DNA of 12,137 nt from DATHCB01 sp035319765 (GCA_035319765.1 DATHCB010000174.1:1-12137); one strand, 5' to 3'; counted from the stretch's first letter, positions 1-6,688 are shown. Translations and numbers: made by a program. The notes: generated from the letters alone by a model not told the origin.

Positions 1-27
1 AGTCTTAAGTGTGTGGCGCAATGTTTT

Positions 28-798
28 CTACGCTTTTACTCTTCTGAATGCTATCGTTGCGATAACAAAAACGCTAAAACTTTCGATAGCAAGCACCGCA
101 ATTTCTAAGACCAAATATGGTGTGTAATCATTTAAGAGGCCAGCTCGGAGCATGTCTGCTGCATAGGTTAAGGGATTAGCTAACGAAATATCCCGAATGG
201 CTGCTGGAATTTGGGCATTTTGAAGATTGTAAAAAACTGAACTTAGAAACATTATTGGACTAAGCATGATGTTCAAGATGGCATTGAATGATTCATTAGA
301 TTTTACGAATACAGAAACTGCGAGTGTCAATGATCCGAAAAAGAGTGAACCGAGAACAAGTGAGCCAACAATGCAGACCACTCCAAGGGGGGAGACGCTG
401 AGTCCAGCAAGTAACGGAGAGGCGATCAGAAAAACCAAGAACGCGTTGAGCATCCCTTGAAGCATGATGGAAACCACTTTGCTGAGAATGTACTGCCACC
501 GGCTGAACGGCCCCATCAGGATCTGGGGAAACATCGCAAGCCTCTTGTCGATCCAGAGCATCGCACCCGCGATGGAAGCGGCAAACATAATTTGCATGAC
601 GATTATGCCGGGGGCGAGAAAGAGCACATAGCTAACTGTCCTGCCACTAATCATGGTCGAAGGAATGAATGAGCTGTAGGCGAAGCCGGCGACGAATATG
701 TAGAGCACCGGAGATACTAGTTGCATGGCCATTATGGACTTGGTCGACCAAATTCCCGCTTTCAGATCTCTGTAGAGCAATCTTACGAATTTATTCAT
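28..798 (-). CDS. ABC-2 type transporter permease
   Basis: This is the membrane subunit of an ABC exporter of the ABC-2 family, which moves an unknown substrate (drug, lipid or polysaccharide) out of the cell using the ATPase encoded just upstream. The 256-residue product has about six hydrophobic segments, near residues 23-43, 57-80, 107-131, 138-163, 171-190 and 226-250. Between the fifth and sixth lies the text 'LANPLTYAADMLRAGL' (about 207-222), typical of the ABC-2 C-terminal region, where 'NP' is followed by a Y/R-rich amphipathic stretch. The length of about 250 residues is normal for the family. The start ATG overlaps the end of the ATPase gene (ATGAATAA), so the two are translationally coupled, and a GA-rich GGAAGAGGA stretch precedes it. 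The substrate cannot be read from the sequence. Confidence 0.93.
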   Translation of the reverse strand: MNKFVRLLYRDLKAGIWSTKSIMAMQLVSPVLYIFVAGFAYSSFIPSTMISGRTVSYVLFLAPGIIVMQIMFAASIAGAMLWIDKRLAMFPQILMGPFSRWQYILSKVVSIMLQGMLNAFLVFLIASPLLAGLSVSPLGVVCIVGSLVLGSLFFGSLTLAVSVFVKSNESFNAILNIMLSPIMFLSSVFYNLQNAQIPAAIRDISLANPLTYAADMLRAGLLNDYTPYLVLEIAVLAIESFSVFVIATIAFRRVKA

Positions 799-1750
799 TC
801 TTGTCCTCTTCCTTGGAATTGGTCATCTGGATGAATACGTCGTCTAAGCTTGGCTCCTTTATTCCAAGCTCTTCAACATGCAAACCTGATGATGTAACGA
901 TTTGGATTATTTGAGATAACACTGCATTAGCATCTTTGGCGTACACTTTCAAAAACTCGTCTTCTATTTGTGGGTAAACGATTCTTTCAACCCCGGGCAA
1001 TTTCTCCAACTTGAGGTTGATGAGTCCCTCCCTGTTAGCAAAGCGTAGATGGATGACGCTTAAGCCGCCAAATTTTCGCTTAATACTATCGATCGTGTCT
1101 GACGCCAAAATCTCTCCGTTATTAATAATGGCTATCCTGTCACAGATGTACTCTGCTTCCTCCATGATGTGCGTGGTAAAGAAAACAGTCGTGCCCCCCT
1201 TGACTTTTTCACGCACAAAATCCAGGGTGATCCTTCTTGCTTGCGGATCTAGACCTATCGTGGGCTCGTCAAGAAACATCAGCTCGCAGTCGTGCATAAA
1301 CTCTCTAGCAACCTGTACCCTTCTCTGCTGTCCCATAGAAAGTTCCTGGGGCTTTGTCTTTCGAACATCTCTTAGCCCAAACTTCTCAAGAAGAAGCTCA
1401 GTTCTTTCTCGCCTCTCTTTCTTAGGAACGCCCCATAGAAACCCGTAAAGGTTGAGGTTCTCTTCCACATTCAAGGCCATTTCATAACTCAACTGCTGCT
1501 GTACAACTCCTATGTGCGGCCTTATCTTGCCGCCTTCGGAAGCAACATCGAACCCAAGAACCATCGCATTGCCACTTGTCGGCTTAAGCAGAGTAGTCAG
1601 CATTTTGATAGTCGTGGTCTTCCCAGCTCCATTCGGACCCAAAAACCCAAAAATCTCTCCATTTCGAACCTTAAACGAAACATGATCAACCGCGACTACT
1701 TTACCGTAATTCCTTGTCAATTCAGTTGTCTCAACGCAATACCCTGCCAA
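791..1750 (-). CDS. ABC transporter ATP-binding protein (ABC-2 exporter partner, with C-terminal DUF4162-like region)
   Basis: This cytoplasmic ATPase subunit powers the ABC-2 permease encoded immediately downstream. The 319-residue protein has all ABC motifs in order: Walker A GPNGAGKTT (38-46), Q-loop VVQQQLS (about 82-88), signature LSMGQQRR (137-144), Walker B LMFLDEPT (157-164) and the switch histidine in TTHIMEEAE (His194). The signature is LSMGQ where LSGGQ is usual, a tolerated variant among drug and lipid exporters. Residues after about 225 form the extra C-terminal domain common to this daunorubicin-resistance-like group, ending in the usual 'EPSLDDVFIQMT'. The start is a TTG at 1750-1748; no ATG in frame is better placed, and the conserved domain begins only about six residues later. 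A TATA-like CTATTTAATG lies on the minus strand near 1786-1796. It is first in the operon. Confidence 0.93.
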   Translation of the reverse strand: MAGYCVETTELTRNYGKVVAVDHVSFKVRNGEIFGFLGPNGAGKTTTIKMLTTLLKPTSGNAMVLGFDVASEGGKIRPHIGVVQQQLSYEMALNVEENLNLYGFLWGVPKKERRERTELLLEKFGLRDVRKTKPQELSMGQQRRVQVAREFMHDCELMFLDEPTIGLDPQARRITLDFVREKVKGGTTVFFTTHIMEEAEYICDRIAIINNGEILASDTIDSIKRKFGGLSVIHLRFANREGLINLKLEKLPGVERIVYPQIEDEFLKVYAKDANAVLSQIIQIVTSSGLHVEELGIKEPSLDDVFIQMTNSKEEDKNE

Positions 1751-1785
1751 CTATCGCTTCCCCAAACGGAAAGAGCCTCGGTCTT

Positions 1786-1796
1786 CATTAAATAGG
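1786..1796 (-). promoter_or_regulatory. Putative TATA box of the ABC exporter operon
   Basis: Read on the minus strand, CCTATTTAATG lies 36-46 bases before the TTG start of the ATPase gene, predicting transcription start near 1765 and a leader of about 15 bases. The call rests on sequence and spacing only. Confidence 0.5.
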
Positions 1797-1810
1797 TTTT
1801 TGGAAAAAAG

Positions 1811-1828
1811 TGACCATCAAATGACCAT
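1811..1828. repeat. Phased 7-base direct repeat TGACCAT beside the ABC promoter
   Basis: TGACCAT occurs at 1811-1817 and again at 1822-1828, exactly 11 bases apart start to start, so both copies face the same side of the helix. The pair sits about 15-40 bases upstream of the ABC operon's TATA box, where an archaeal activator or repressor could bind. Function is inferred. Confidence 0.4.
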
Positions 1829-2046
1829 GGCGCCCAAAGCTGAGGAAAGAACTGGCAAGAGATCGCTGCTCGTCATCTTTGCATTATGTCGAGGCGCAAG
1901 CCGCCATATACAAGGAATAAAGGTGGATACCGCCTCTAGAAAGAATGGATAGGTGCCGACAAAAAGTTCCTCCGTTCATGGCTCAGGTGAAGGTCTTGAG
2001 ATCACGTGCATTCCACAGGAACGGCGCAGAACAAGTCAGTTAAAGG
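1829..2046. other. Spacer between divergent units, no supported gene
   Basis: This is the middle of the 364-base spacer between the ABC operon and the GTPase gene. It holds only two small overlapping open frames on the plus strand (1821-1949, 42 codons, and 1945-2043, 32 codons). Neither resembles a known family or has a clear ribosome binding site. I see no tRNA-like fold, repeat array or mobile element in it. Confidence 0.5.
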
Positions 2047-2054
2047 TTTATATC
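2047..2054 (+). promoter_or_regulatory. TATA box of the GTPase / cyclophilin-like operon
   Basis: TTTATATC preceded by AAAGG (a BRE-like purine run) is a near-ideal archaeal promoter core. It predicts a transcription start near 2077 and a leader of about 38 bases before the ATG at 2115. Confidence 0.7.
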
Positions 2055-2099
2055 TAATGGTCTGGATACTATCTCACCCTCCTTGCGTTTCTACCTCAA

Positions 2100-2109
2100 G
2101 AAGGGGATC
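2100..2109 (+). promoter_or_regulatory. Ribosome binding site of the GTPase gene
   Basis: GAAGGGGATC closely matches the archaeal Shine-Dalgarno consensus GAGGTGATC and lies five bases before ATG 2115. It supports that start. Confidence 0.7.
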
Positions 2110-2114
2110 TTGAC

Positions 2115-3455
2115 ATGACCAGTCAAATTACGAAATCAAAAATTATTATCATGGGGGCTGCTGGTAGAGATTTTCATAATTTTAACGTCTATTTCAGGAA
2201 CAATAGCCACTATCAAGTGGTAGCCTTCACTGCCACGCAGATCCCTGGGATAGAGGGGCGCATTTATCCACCAGAACTGTCAGGTCCGCAGTACCCTATA
2301 GGAATACCTATCTTCGCCGAAGAACAGCTGCCGCAGCTTATAAAAAAGTATGATGTTGACCAAGTTGTCTTCGCTTACAGCGACGTATCCGACGAATACG
2401 TCATGCATAAGGCTTCGCTAGTCCTAGCAAACGGTGCTGATTTTCGGTTGATGGGACCAAAGTCCACTATGCTAAATGCAAAGGTGCCTGTCATAGCCGT
2501 GTGTGCTGTGCGAACGGGCTCGGGAAAGAGTCAGACCTCAAGAAGAGTCGGTCTGATCTTAAAAAAGAATGGCTACAATGTTGCCGCAATTCGACACCCT
2601 ATGCCCTATGGCAATTTGGCCGAGCAGATCTGGCAGAGATTTGCTACTTACGAAGATCTAGACAAATACGATTGCACCATAGAAGAGAGAGAAGAATACG
2701 AACCCCATATCGACAAAGGAATAATTGTATATGCTGGAGTGGATTACGAAAAAATTCTGAGAGAGGCAGAAAAAGAGGCTGACGTCATTATTTGGGATGG
2801 AGGAAACAATGACATCCCCTTTTACAAACCTGACCTGCTCATAACAGTCGCGGACCCACACAGGCCCGGACACGAGCTCACGTATTACCCTGGCGAGACC
2901 AACTTGAGAATGGCAGACATCGTAATAATAAACAAGGCAGATACCGCGACTCCAGAAAATATCGAGACCGTGCGAAGAAACACAAAAACAGTAAACCCCG
3001 AAGCGACAATAATCGAAGCAGCCTCACCAATAACGGTTGACAATCCAGATATCATCAAGGGCAAGCGCGTCTTGGTCGTGGAGGACGGCCCAACATTGAC
3101 GCATGGGAATATGCCCTATGGCGCGGGCGTTATCATCGCTAAAAAACTTGGCGCAGGCGAACTCGTGGACCCACGACCTTTTGCCGTTGGCTCTATAGTG
3201 GCGGCTTTCAAGAAATTCCAGCATCTCGGCCCATTACTTCCCGCACTCGGTTATGGTAAAGAACAGATTCAGGAGCTTCAGGAAACGATCAATGACACAC
3301 CATGCGACGTCGTAGTAATCGGCACACCCATCGACTTGAGAAGGGTCCTAAGAATAAACAAACCAGCGGTAAGAGCCAAGTACGAACTTCAAGAACTCGG
3401 CTCGCCGACACTCGAGGACATTCTCCGCGACCGCTTTCCCGAGAAACGAAAGTAA
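2115..3455 (+). CDS. COG2403-type predicted GTPase, cyclic 2,3-diphosphoglycerate synthase-like
   Basis: The 446-residue soluble protein belongs to the archaeal P-loop family that contains the cyclic 2,3-diphosphoglycerate synthase of Methanothermus. That enzyme closes 2,3-diphosphoglycerate into its cyclic form with ATP, making a thermoprotectant; other members are called only predicted GTPases. An N-terminal Rossmann-like domain starts with a glycine-rich loop, 'IIMGAAGRDFHNFN' (11-24). The nucleotide-binding domain has a P-loop, 'RTGSGKSQTSRR' (133-144), a Walker B-like 'VIIWDGGNND' (224-233) and a guanine-specificity-like 'NKAD' (273-276). The C-terminal part (about 315-446) carries 'EDGPTLTHG' and 'GTPIDLRR', both typical of this family. 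The NKxD motif argues for GTP, so synthesis of cyclic diphosphoglycerate here is an inference from homology only. A strong TATA box and ribosome binding site precede it; a cyclophilin-fold gene follows after 15 bases. Confidence 0.85.
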   Translation: MTSQITKSKIIIMGAAGRDFHNFNVYFRNNSHYQVVAFTATQIPGIEGRIYPPELSGPQYPIGIPIFAEEQLPQLIKKYDVDQVVFAYSDVSDEYVMHKASLVLANGADFRLMGPKSTMLNAKVPVIAVCAVRTGSGKSQTSRRVGLILKKNGYNVAAIRHPMPYGNLAEQIWQRFATYEDLDKYDCTIEEREEYEPHIDKGIIVYAGVDYEKILREAEKEADVIIWDGGNNDIPFYKPDLLITVADPHRPGHELTYYPGETNLRMADIVIINKADTATPENIETVRRNTKTVNPEATIIEAASPITVDNPDIIKGKRVLVVEDGPTLTHGNMPYGAGVIIAKKLGAGELVDPRPFAVGSIVAAFKKFQHLGPLLPALGYGKEQIQELQETINDTPCDVVVIGTPIDLRRVLRINKPAVRAKYELQELGSPTLEDILRDRFPEKRK

Positions 3456-3470
3456 CGCTGGTCTTAAGCG

Positions 3471-3845
3471 ATGGAAACGAGCGTCTCGCGCGTACAGATA
3501 AGACTACTGATAGAAAACGTCGGCGAAGCAGAAGGCGAATTTGTCCGCCACATGGCGCCTAGAACAGTAGATGCAATATTAAAGAAACTTCCTGTGGAAG
3601 GACGCGCCGCCTTGTGGAAAGAAGAAGTGTACTTCGAAATTCCTGGAAGAGCTGGTGAAGAAAAAGCGAAGCCCACGGTCGAGAAAGGCACGATTGCCTA
3701 TTGGCCCATGGGCAGTGCGATCTGCATCTTCTACGGCGAATCTCAGCCTTACAGTCCCGTGAACATAGTCGGCAAAGTGACAAAGAATCTTGAACTATTT
3801 CGACAGGCGAAGAGTGGAGCAAAAATTAGAATAGAAAAACTGTAG
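3471..3845 (+). CDS. Cyclophilin-like fold protein (COG2164 / TM1367-like)
   Basis: This 124-residue protein resembles the small prokaryotic cyclophilin-fold family typified by Thermotoga TM1367, a compact beta barrel of unknown function. The recognisable core is 'AYWPMGSAICIFYG' (76-89), followed by 'SPVNIVGKV' (95-103), with an N-terminal strand and helix ('RTVDAILKKLP', 31-41) typical of the fold. Peptidyl-prolyl isomerase activity should not be assumed, because these proteins lack the catalytic arginine context of true cyclophilins. No signal peptide is visible, so it is probably cytoplasmic. It starts 15 bases after the GTPase stop on the same strand with no promoter between, so the two are probably co-transcribed. 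It ends 13 bases before the convergent regulator gene. Confidence 0.8.
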   Translation: METSVSRVQIRLLIENVGEAEGEFVRHMAPRTVDAILKKLPVEGRAALWKEEVYFEIPGRAGEEKAKPTVEKGTIAYWPMGSAICIFYGESQPYSPVNIVGKVTKNLELFRQAKSGAKIRIEKL

Positions 3846-3858
3846 ATAGTAGCCAGCA

Positions 3859-4131
3859 TTATGCTTTTTCCAGTAACGCCTGAATTTCCTCAAGCTTCTC
3901 TGCAACCGAGACGCCTTTATCGGTTAATTTGATGACGCGCCGCCAAGGGAACTCTTCCTCCAATTCTTCCTTGATTAACCCTACTTCTTTTAGGCGATTT
4001 ATAATACCGTAAATGGTCCTTTGCCCTCCTTTGATTTGCCATCGTATATGGCTGACTGGCAGACTCTCCTTCTGATATAGATACACCAAGAATCTCATAG
4101 TTCTAGTGTGTTCTAAGACTTCTACGCTCAC
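3859..4131 (-). CDS. Winged-helix DNA-binding transcriptional regulator
   Basis: This 90-residue protein is a single winged helix-turn-helix domain. Helices are visible at about 6-20, 24-33 ('PVSHIRWQIK') and a recognition helix at about 37-51 ('QRTIYGIINRLKEVGLI'). A beta-hairpin wing with 'WRRVIKLTDKG' (63-73) follows, then a C-terminal helix (75-89) that may mediate dimer contacts. The 'RLKEVGLIKEE...I.LTDKG' pattern is common to MarR/PadR-like and archaeal DUF-type regulators, and I cannot assign it further. It has no ligand-binding domain. The start is GTG 4131-4129, preceded by GGAAGATC, a match to the archaeal ribosome binding site. A near-palindrome at its predicted transcription start (4194-4210) suggests self-regulation, which is inference. 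Confidence 0.85.
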   Translation of the reverse strand: MSVEVLEHTRTMRFLVYLYQKESLPVSHIRWQIKGGQRTIYGIINRLKEVGLIKEELEEEFPWRRVIKLTDKGVSVAEKLEEIQALLEKA

Positions 4132-4193
4132 AGGATCTTCCCAAGGTTTGCCTGACGTCTTGGCTCTTAAGCCTTTCCGCTATCGTAAACCTA

Positions 4194-4210
4194 TTTTGGG
4201 TAACCTAAAA
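4194..4210. promoter_or_regulatory. Near-palindromic putative operator of the winged-helix gene
   Basis: TTTTGGGTAACCTAAAA is a 17-base inverted repeat centred on A4202 with a single G/T mismatch in its eight-base arms. It lies at the start position predicted by the minus-strand TATA box at 4221-4230, a typical place for an archaeal repressor to block RNA polymerase. Binding by the adjacent regulator is inferred. Confidence 0.45.
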
Positions 4211-4220
4211 GGGTAATAAG

Positions 4221-4230
4221 TCTTTTATAG
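4221..4230 (-). promoter_or_regulatory. TATA box, possibly bidirectional
   Basis: Read on the minus strand this is CTATAAAAGA, a good TBP site that would start the winged-helix transcript near 4200. Read on the plus strand, TCTTTTATAG would start a transcript near 4251, two bases before the structured element at 4253. A weaker alternative box for the regulator is GGCTTAAGAG near 4164-4173. Confidence 0.5.
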
Positions 4231-4252
4231 AACAATCTTCTATATCAATTGT

Positions 4253-4322
4253 GGTGCGGGCGCGTCTTTCGATCATCAAATTGGCGAGAATGGCGCGATA
4301 GTCTCCTTTCCTATCCCGCACC
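4253..4322 (+). ncRNA. Possible structured small RNA with tRNA-like closing stems
   Basis: The 70-base element is closed by GGTGCGG (4253-4259) pairing with CCGCACC (4316-4322). Inside, without unpaired junction bases, GCGC (4260-4263) pairs with GCGC (4293-4296), and GATAG (4297-4301) pairs with CTATC (4311-4315) around a 9-base loop. A further hairpin fits between 4267-4271 and 4285-4289 (TTTCG with CGAGA, one G-T pair). The seven-pair closing stem flush with a five-pair arm copies tRNA geometry. The loop lacks the TTCRA signature and no proper anticodon arm is evident, so it is not a normal tRNA. A plus-strand TATA-like sequence lies about 25 bases before the first G, and CTCTCTTTT follows the 3' end. 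No function is assigned; a decayed tRNA or chance are the alternatives. Confidence 0.35.
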
Positions 4323-4454
4323 TCTCTTTTCGAAAAAAGAAATCAACATTCTTGTCGACTATATTTTTGGGAAAGATAATTTTTGAATGTCAAAGTCTTT
4401 CGGTAATTTGCCGATCACGGTGATTGCAGGATCGCGATTTTCATGCGTTTTGTC
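4323..4454. other. Spacer downstream of the RNase gene, no supported gene
   Basis: With the upstream elements, this completes the 323-base gap between the regulator and the RNase gene. It has an AT-rich stretch (about 4323-4390) with the palindrome TTTTCGAAAA and several T and A runs. A plus-strand frame from 4387 overlaps the RNase gene antisense and looks like a shadow. Confidence 0.45.
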
Positions 4455-5726
4455 CTACACCTGGAAAGTGTCTCCCGGATTGGGGGCGACGGCGCGTAGT
4501 CCGGTTTCTTCTCGAATCCATTTAGCAAATCTTTCGCAGTTTCCTTCTGCGCCGTGTACGACGTATATGGTTGGATTGCCCTTGAAGCTCCTTGCCACTG
4601 ACTGAAGCTGGCTTGCGCCGCAGTGTGAAGAGAAGTCAAAATGCTTCACTTTAGACTTTACTTTTCGCATCTTCCCGTCTATGACGCATCTTCCCTTTTC
4701 AAGTAATTCCTTTCCAGGCGTGCCTGGAATCTGATAGCTGACGAGAAAAACGGCGTTTTGCGCTCTTTTTCCAATCTTTGAGACGTAAAACATCGCGGGT
4801 CCGCCTTTTAGCATGCCTGCCGGGGAGATTATCACGCCCGGCTTCCTGGATGCCAATCTGCGGTCTCGCCATCCGTCTGCCCACTTGCTTGAGTTTGCTG
4901 CCTCCTGGAACAGTCGTGGTTCACGCAAGTAGTTGGGGTAGTTTAGCACTACTCTGTTTACTTCTCTGGCCATGCCGTCGATCGTAATTGGATACTCAAA
5001 ATGGTGCGCTGCGAGGATGCATGCAATTTCCTGCGAGCGTCCGACACTGAAGGCAGGGACTAGGACGGTTCCGCCGTTTTCCAAGACATCGATGATGTCG
5101 TCGACGAACTCTTTTTCTAGCGTTTTCCTTTCGGGATGATCAGCATCGGCGTATGTGCTTTCCATTATTACGGCGTCGAGTTCTCCGTAGTCCATGTCGG
5201 CGGCAGGTAGGAGGCGCGTTTCTAGAGAATTGAAGTCTCCGGTAAATAGTATTCTTTTGCCCTGGGTTTCAATTAGCGCCTGAGCGCTACCTGGGATGTG
5301 GCCGGCGTCTAGGAGTTGGAAGTTGATGTCGCCGATGGTTTTCGGGGTTCTGTATTCGGTGTTTACGCAGTTTTTTATCATGCTGCGGAGTTCGAGAAAT
5401 TCAAAAGGAAGGTAGTACGAGGATAAGTGAATAAAGTCCGAAATCAGTATTTGGCTTAATTCGAAGGTTAATCGAGTTCCATAGACGGGTTTTCGTTCTC
5501 GAATATGAAAAACTGGAACAGCGCCTGAATGATCCAAGTGACTATGGCTTAAGATTATTGCGTCCACTTCTTTTGGCGGTACGTGCATGGGGAATCCTGG
5601 TTCGTTGTCCATCATGACGCCATAATCGAGCAAAATCTGAGTTTTCTCTGTCTTCAACGCTATGCTTATTCTGCCGATTTCTCTTGTGCCGCCGAGAAAC
5701 CTGATCTCAGTCGGAATGCTACTCAC
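4455..5726 (-). CDS. Beta-CASP metallo-beta-lactamase-fold ribonuclease (archaeal CPSF/RNase J-like)
   Basis: This 423-residue zinc-dependent nuclease belongs to the beta-CASP group that processes or degrades RNA in archaea (aCPSF2 and aRNase J relatives). The metallo-beta-lactamase half has 'SHSHLDHSG' (60-68; His61, His63, Asp65, His66), 'AGHIPGS' (His143) and 'FTGDF' (Asp164). The beta-CASP motifs follow: motif A 'MESTYAD' (Glu189), motif B 'FSSHCG' (His368) and motif C 'VVHGAEG' (His391). All expected zinc ligands are present. It lacks the two N-terminal KH domains of aCPSF1/FttA, so it is the short type and not the termination factor. The start is GTG 5726-5724; AGAAGGTG overlaps that codon, and a CATACTTATG box about 27 bases upstream fits a leaderless transcript. 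Whether it is an exo- or endonuclease cannot be read here. Confidence 0.92.
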   Translation of the reverse strand: MSSIPTEIRFLGGTREIGRISIALKTEKTQILLDYGVMMDNEPGFPMHVPPKEVDAIILSHSHLDHSGAVPVFHIRERKPVYGTRLTFELSQILISDFIHLSSYYLPFEFLELRSMIKNCVNTEYRTPKTIGDINFQLLDAGHIPGSAQALIETQGKRILFTGDFNSLETRLLPAADMDYGELDAVIMESTYADADHPERKTLEKEFVDDIIDVLENGGTVLVPAFSVGRSQEIACILAAHHFEYPITIDGMAREVNRVVLNYPNYLREPRLFQEAANSSKWADGWRDRRLASRKPGVIISPAGMLKGGPAMFYVSKIGKRAQNAVFLVSYQIPGTPGKELLEKGRCVIDGKMRKVKSKVKHFDFSSHCGASQLQSVARSFKGNPTIYVVHGAEGNCERFAKWIREETGLRAVAPNPGDTFQV

Positions 5727-5746
5727 CTTCTGTAGGCATAGTTATC

Positions 5747-5758
5747 AAGTCATAAGTA
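5747..5758 (-). promoter_or_regulatory. Putative TATA box of the beta-CASP RNase gene
   Basis: On the minus strand TACTTATGAC lies about 25 bases before the GTG start, predicting a leaderless message. It is a moderate match only. Confidence 0.35.
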
Positions 5759-5865
5759 TGCTTCAAGATGTCTTTTCGAAGTTGCAACTTTCTTAAAGGT
5801 TTCATCATTGCTTAAAAACCTATCGCGCATTTTCTGTCTTTTGAGCCGATTCTTGTTTTTGCGGA

Positions 5866-5875
5866 AAAGTTATAG
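5866..5875 (+). promoter_or_regulatory. Putative TATA box of the nucleotidyltransferase gene
   Basis: AAAGTTATAG lies about 35-43 bases before ATG 5909, giving a predicted leader of about 12 bases with no clear ribosome binding site. The rest of this 182-base divergent spacer shows nothing else I recognise. Confidence 0.4.
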
Positions 5876-5908
5876 CCGAACCACAGGCTTAGTTGAATAG
5901 AACCCTTT

Positions 5909-6688
5909 ATGAAGCCGTTGCTCAAAGTTGCGAAGGATTTTGCTCGATTGAGACTCGAAAGAGCTGAAGGTGTAGTGGGTGTTCTGCTCATAGGCTCTTC
6001 GTCGGTTGGCTATGCCGACGATTCTTCTGACGTAGACCTGGAAGTTTTCGTTACTCAGAAATCATACGACAGTGAGAGAAGGACGCGTGGAGGTTACGAG
6101 TCCTTTCGAGGAACTGACATTTCTTATGAGTGGATGACGGTTCAAGAACTGGACGATGCGTTAAAAGAATGGAAGAACGATGTCGACCTCTGGGTCTATT
6201 CAAAATCCACTGTGCTCCTCGACCTAGACGGTGAGCTCAAGAGCTTACTCGCTACTTACAGGCGCTATCCAAGGAAAGTTTGGCTTGAGAAACTTTTTCT
6301 CTATTGGTACCACGCAACCGGAAATGCTCCGTACGATTCTGGAAAAGCCTTGCAGAGAAATGACCTGATCTCTGCCCAATTATACCTCGCCCAGGCTATG
6401 GAGTATTACACGTCTTTGATTTTCATATTGAACAAGAGTTTTGTCCCATACAGGAAATGGCGTTTACTGGAGTTTGAGAAACTCGAGTACAGACCAAAGG
6501 GTTACGCTGAGATTCTTCGCGGAATTTTAACTACCGAGAAATGGACAAAGCAAGAATTTGAAGCTAAGCAGGGCATCATCAACTGTCTCGTATCTGAACT
6601 TGAGCCGAAACTGTTGGACGCTGGAATCAAAAAGGAGAAGCTCGAAAACCAGTGGAAATTCAAGATAGCATATGCACCAAATTTATGA
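5909..6688 (+). CDS. Nucleotidyltransferase-fold protein with helical C-terminal domain
   Basis: The N-terminal domain belongs to the DNA polymerase beta/aminoglycoside nucleotidyltransferase superfamily, which transfers a nucleotide from NTP to a small molecule, RNA or protein. The defining pattern is 'LIGSSSVGYADDSSDVDLEVFV' in meaning: Gly29-Ser30 begin the nucleotide loop and Asp41 and Asp43 are the expected metal ligands; a third acidic residue may be Glu74 in 'ISYEWM'. The C-terminal half (about 120-259) is helical and aromatic-rich ('WLEKLFLYWYHATG', 'AQLYLAQAMEYYTSLIFILN'), resembling the substrate-binding bundle of DUF4037-like or kanamycin nucleotidyltransferase-like proteins. It is a one-gene fusion, unlike two-gene MNT/HEPN toxin-antitoxin pairs. 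No neighbour reveals the substrate. An oligo-T stretch follows, so it is probably a single-gene unit. Confidence 0.82.
   Translation: MKPLLKVAKDFARLRLERAEGVVGVLLIGSSSVGYADDSSDVDLEVFVTQKSYDSERRTRGGYESFRGTDISYEWMTVQELDDALKEWKNDVDLWVYSKSTVLLDLDGELKSLLATYRRYPRKVWLEKLFLYWYHATGNAPYDSGKALQRNDLISAQLYLAQAMEYYTSLIFILNKSFVPYRKWRLLEFEKLEYRPKGYAEILRGILTTEKWTKQEFEAKQGIINCLVSELEPKLLDAGIKKEKLENQWKFKIAYAPNL

Noticed and set aside
1011..1448. 145-codon plus-strand frame opposite the ABC ATPase gene
   Set aside because: It is antisense to an intact ABC ATPase with all motifs; its length follows from codon bias of the real gene.
1821..2043. Two overlapping small plus-strand frames (42 and 32 codons) in the spacer before the GTPase gene
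   Set aside because: No ribosome binding sites, no recognisable motif, and a basic, unstructured composition. They are within chance for a 364-base spacer, though a short decayed gene cannot be ruled out.
3291..3562. 86-codon arginine-rich plus-strand frame across the GTPase/cyclophilin-like junction
   Set aside because: It overlaps both real genes in another phase, and its high Arg content is an out-of-frame artefact.
4253..4322. A functional tRNA gene
   Set aside because: Closing stems mimic a tRNA, but the expected T-loop TTCRA is absent, that loop is nine bases, and no seven-base anticodon loop on a five-pair stem forms. Reported as a possible structured RNA instead.
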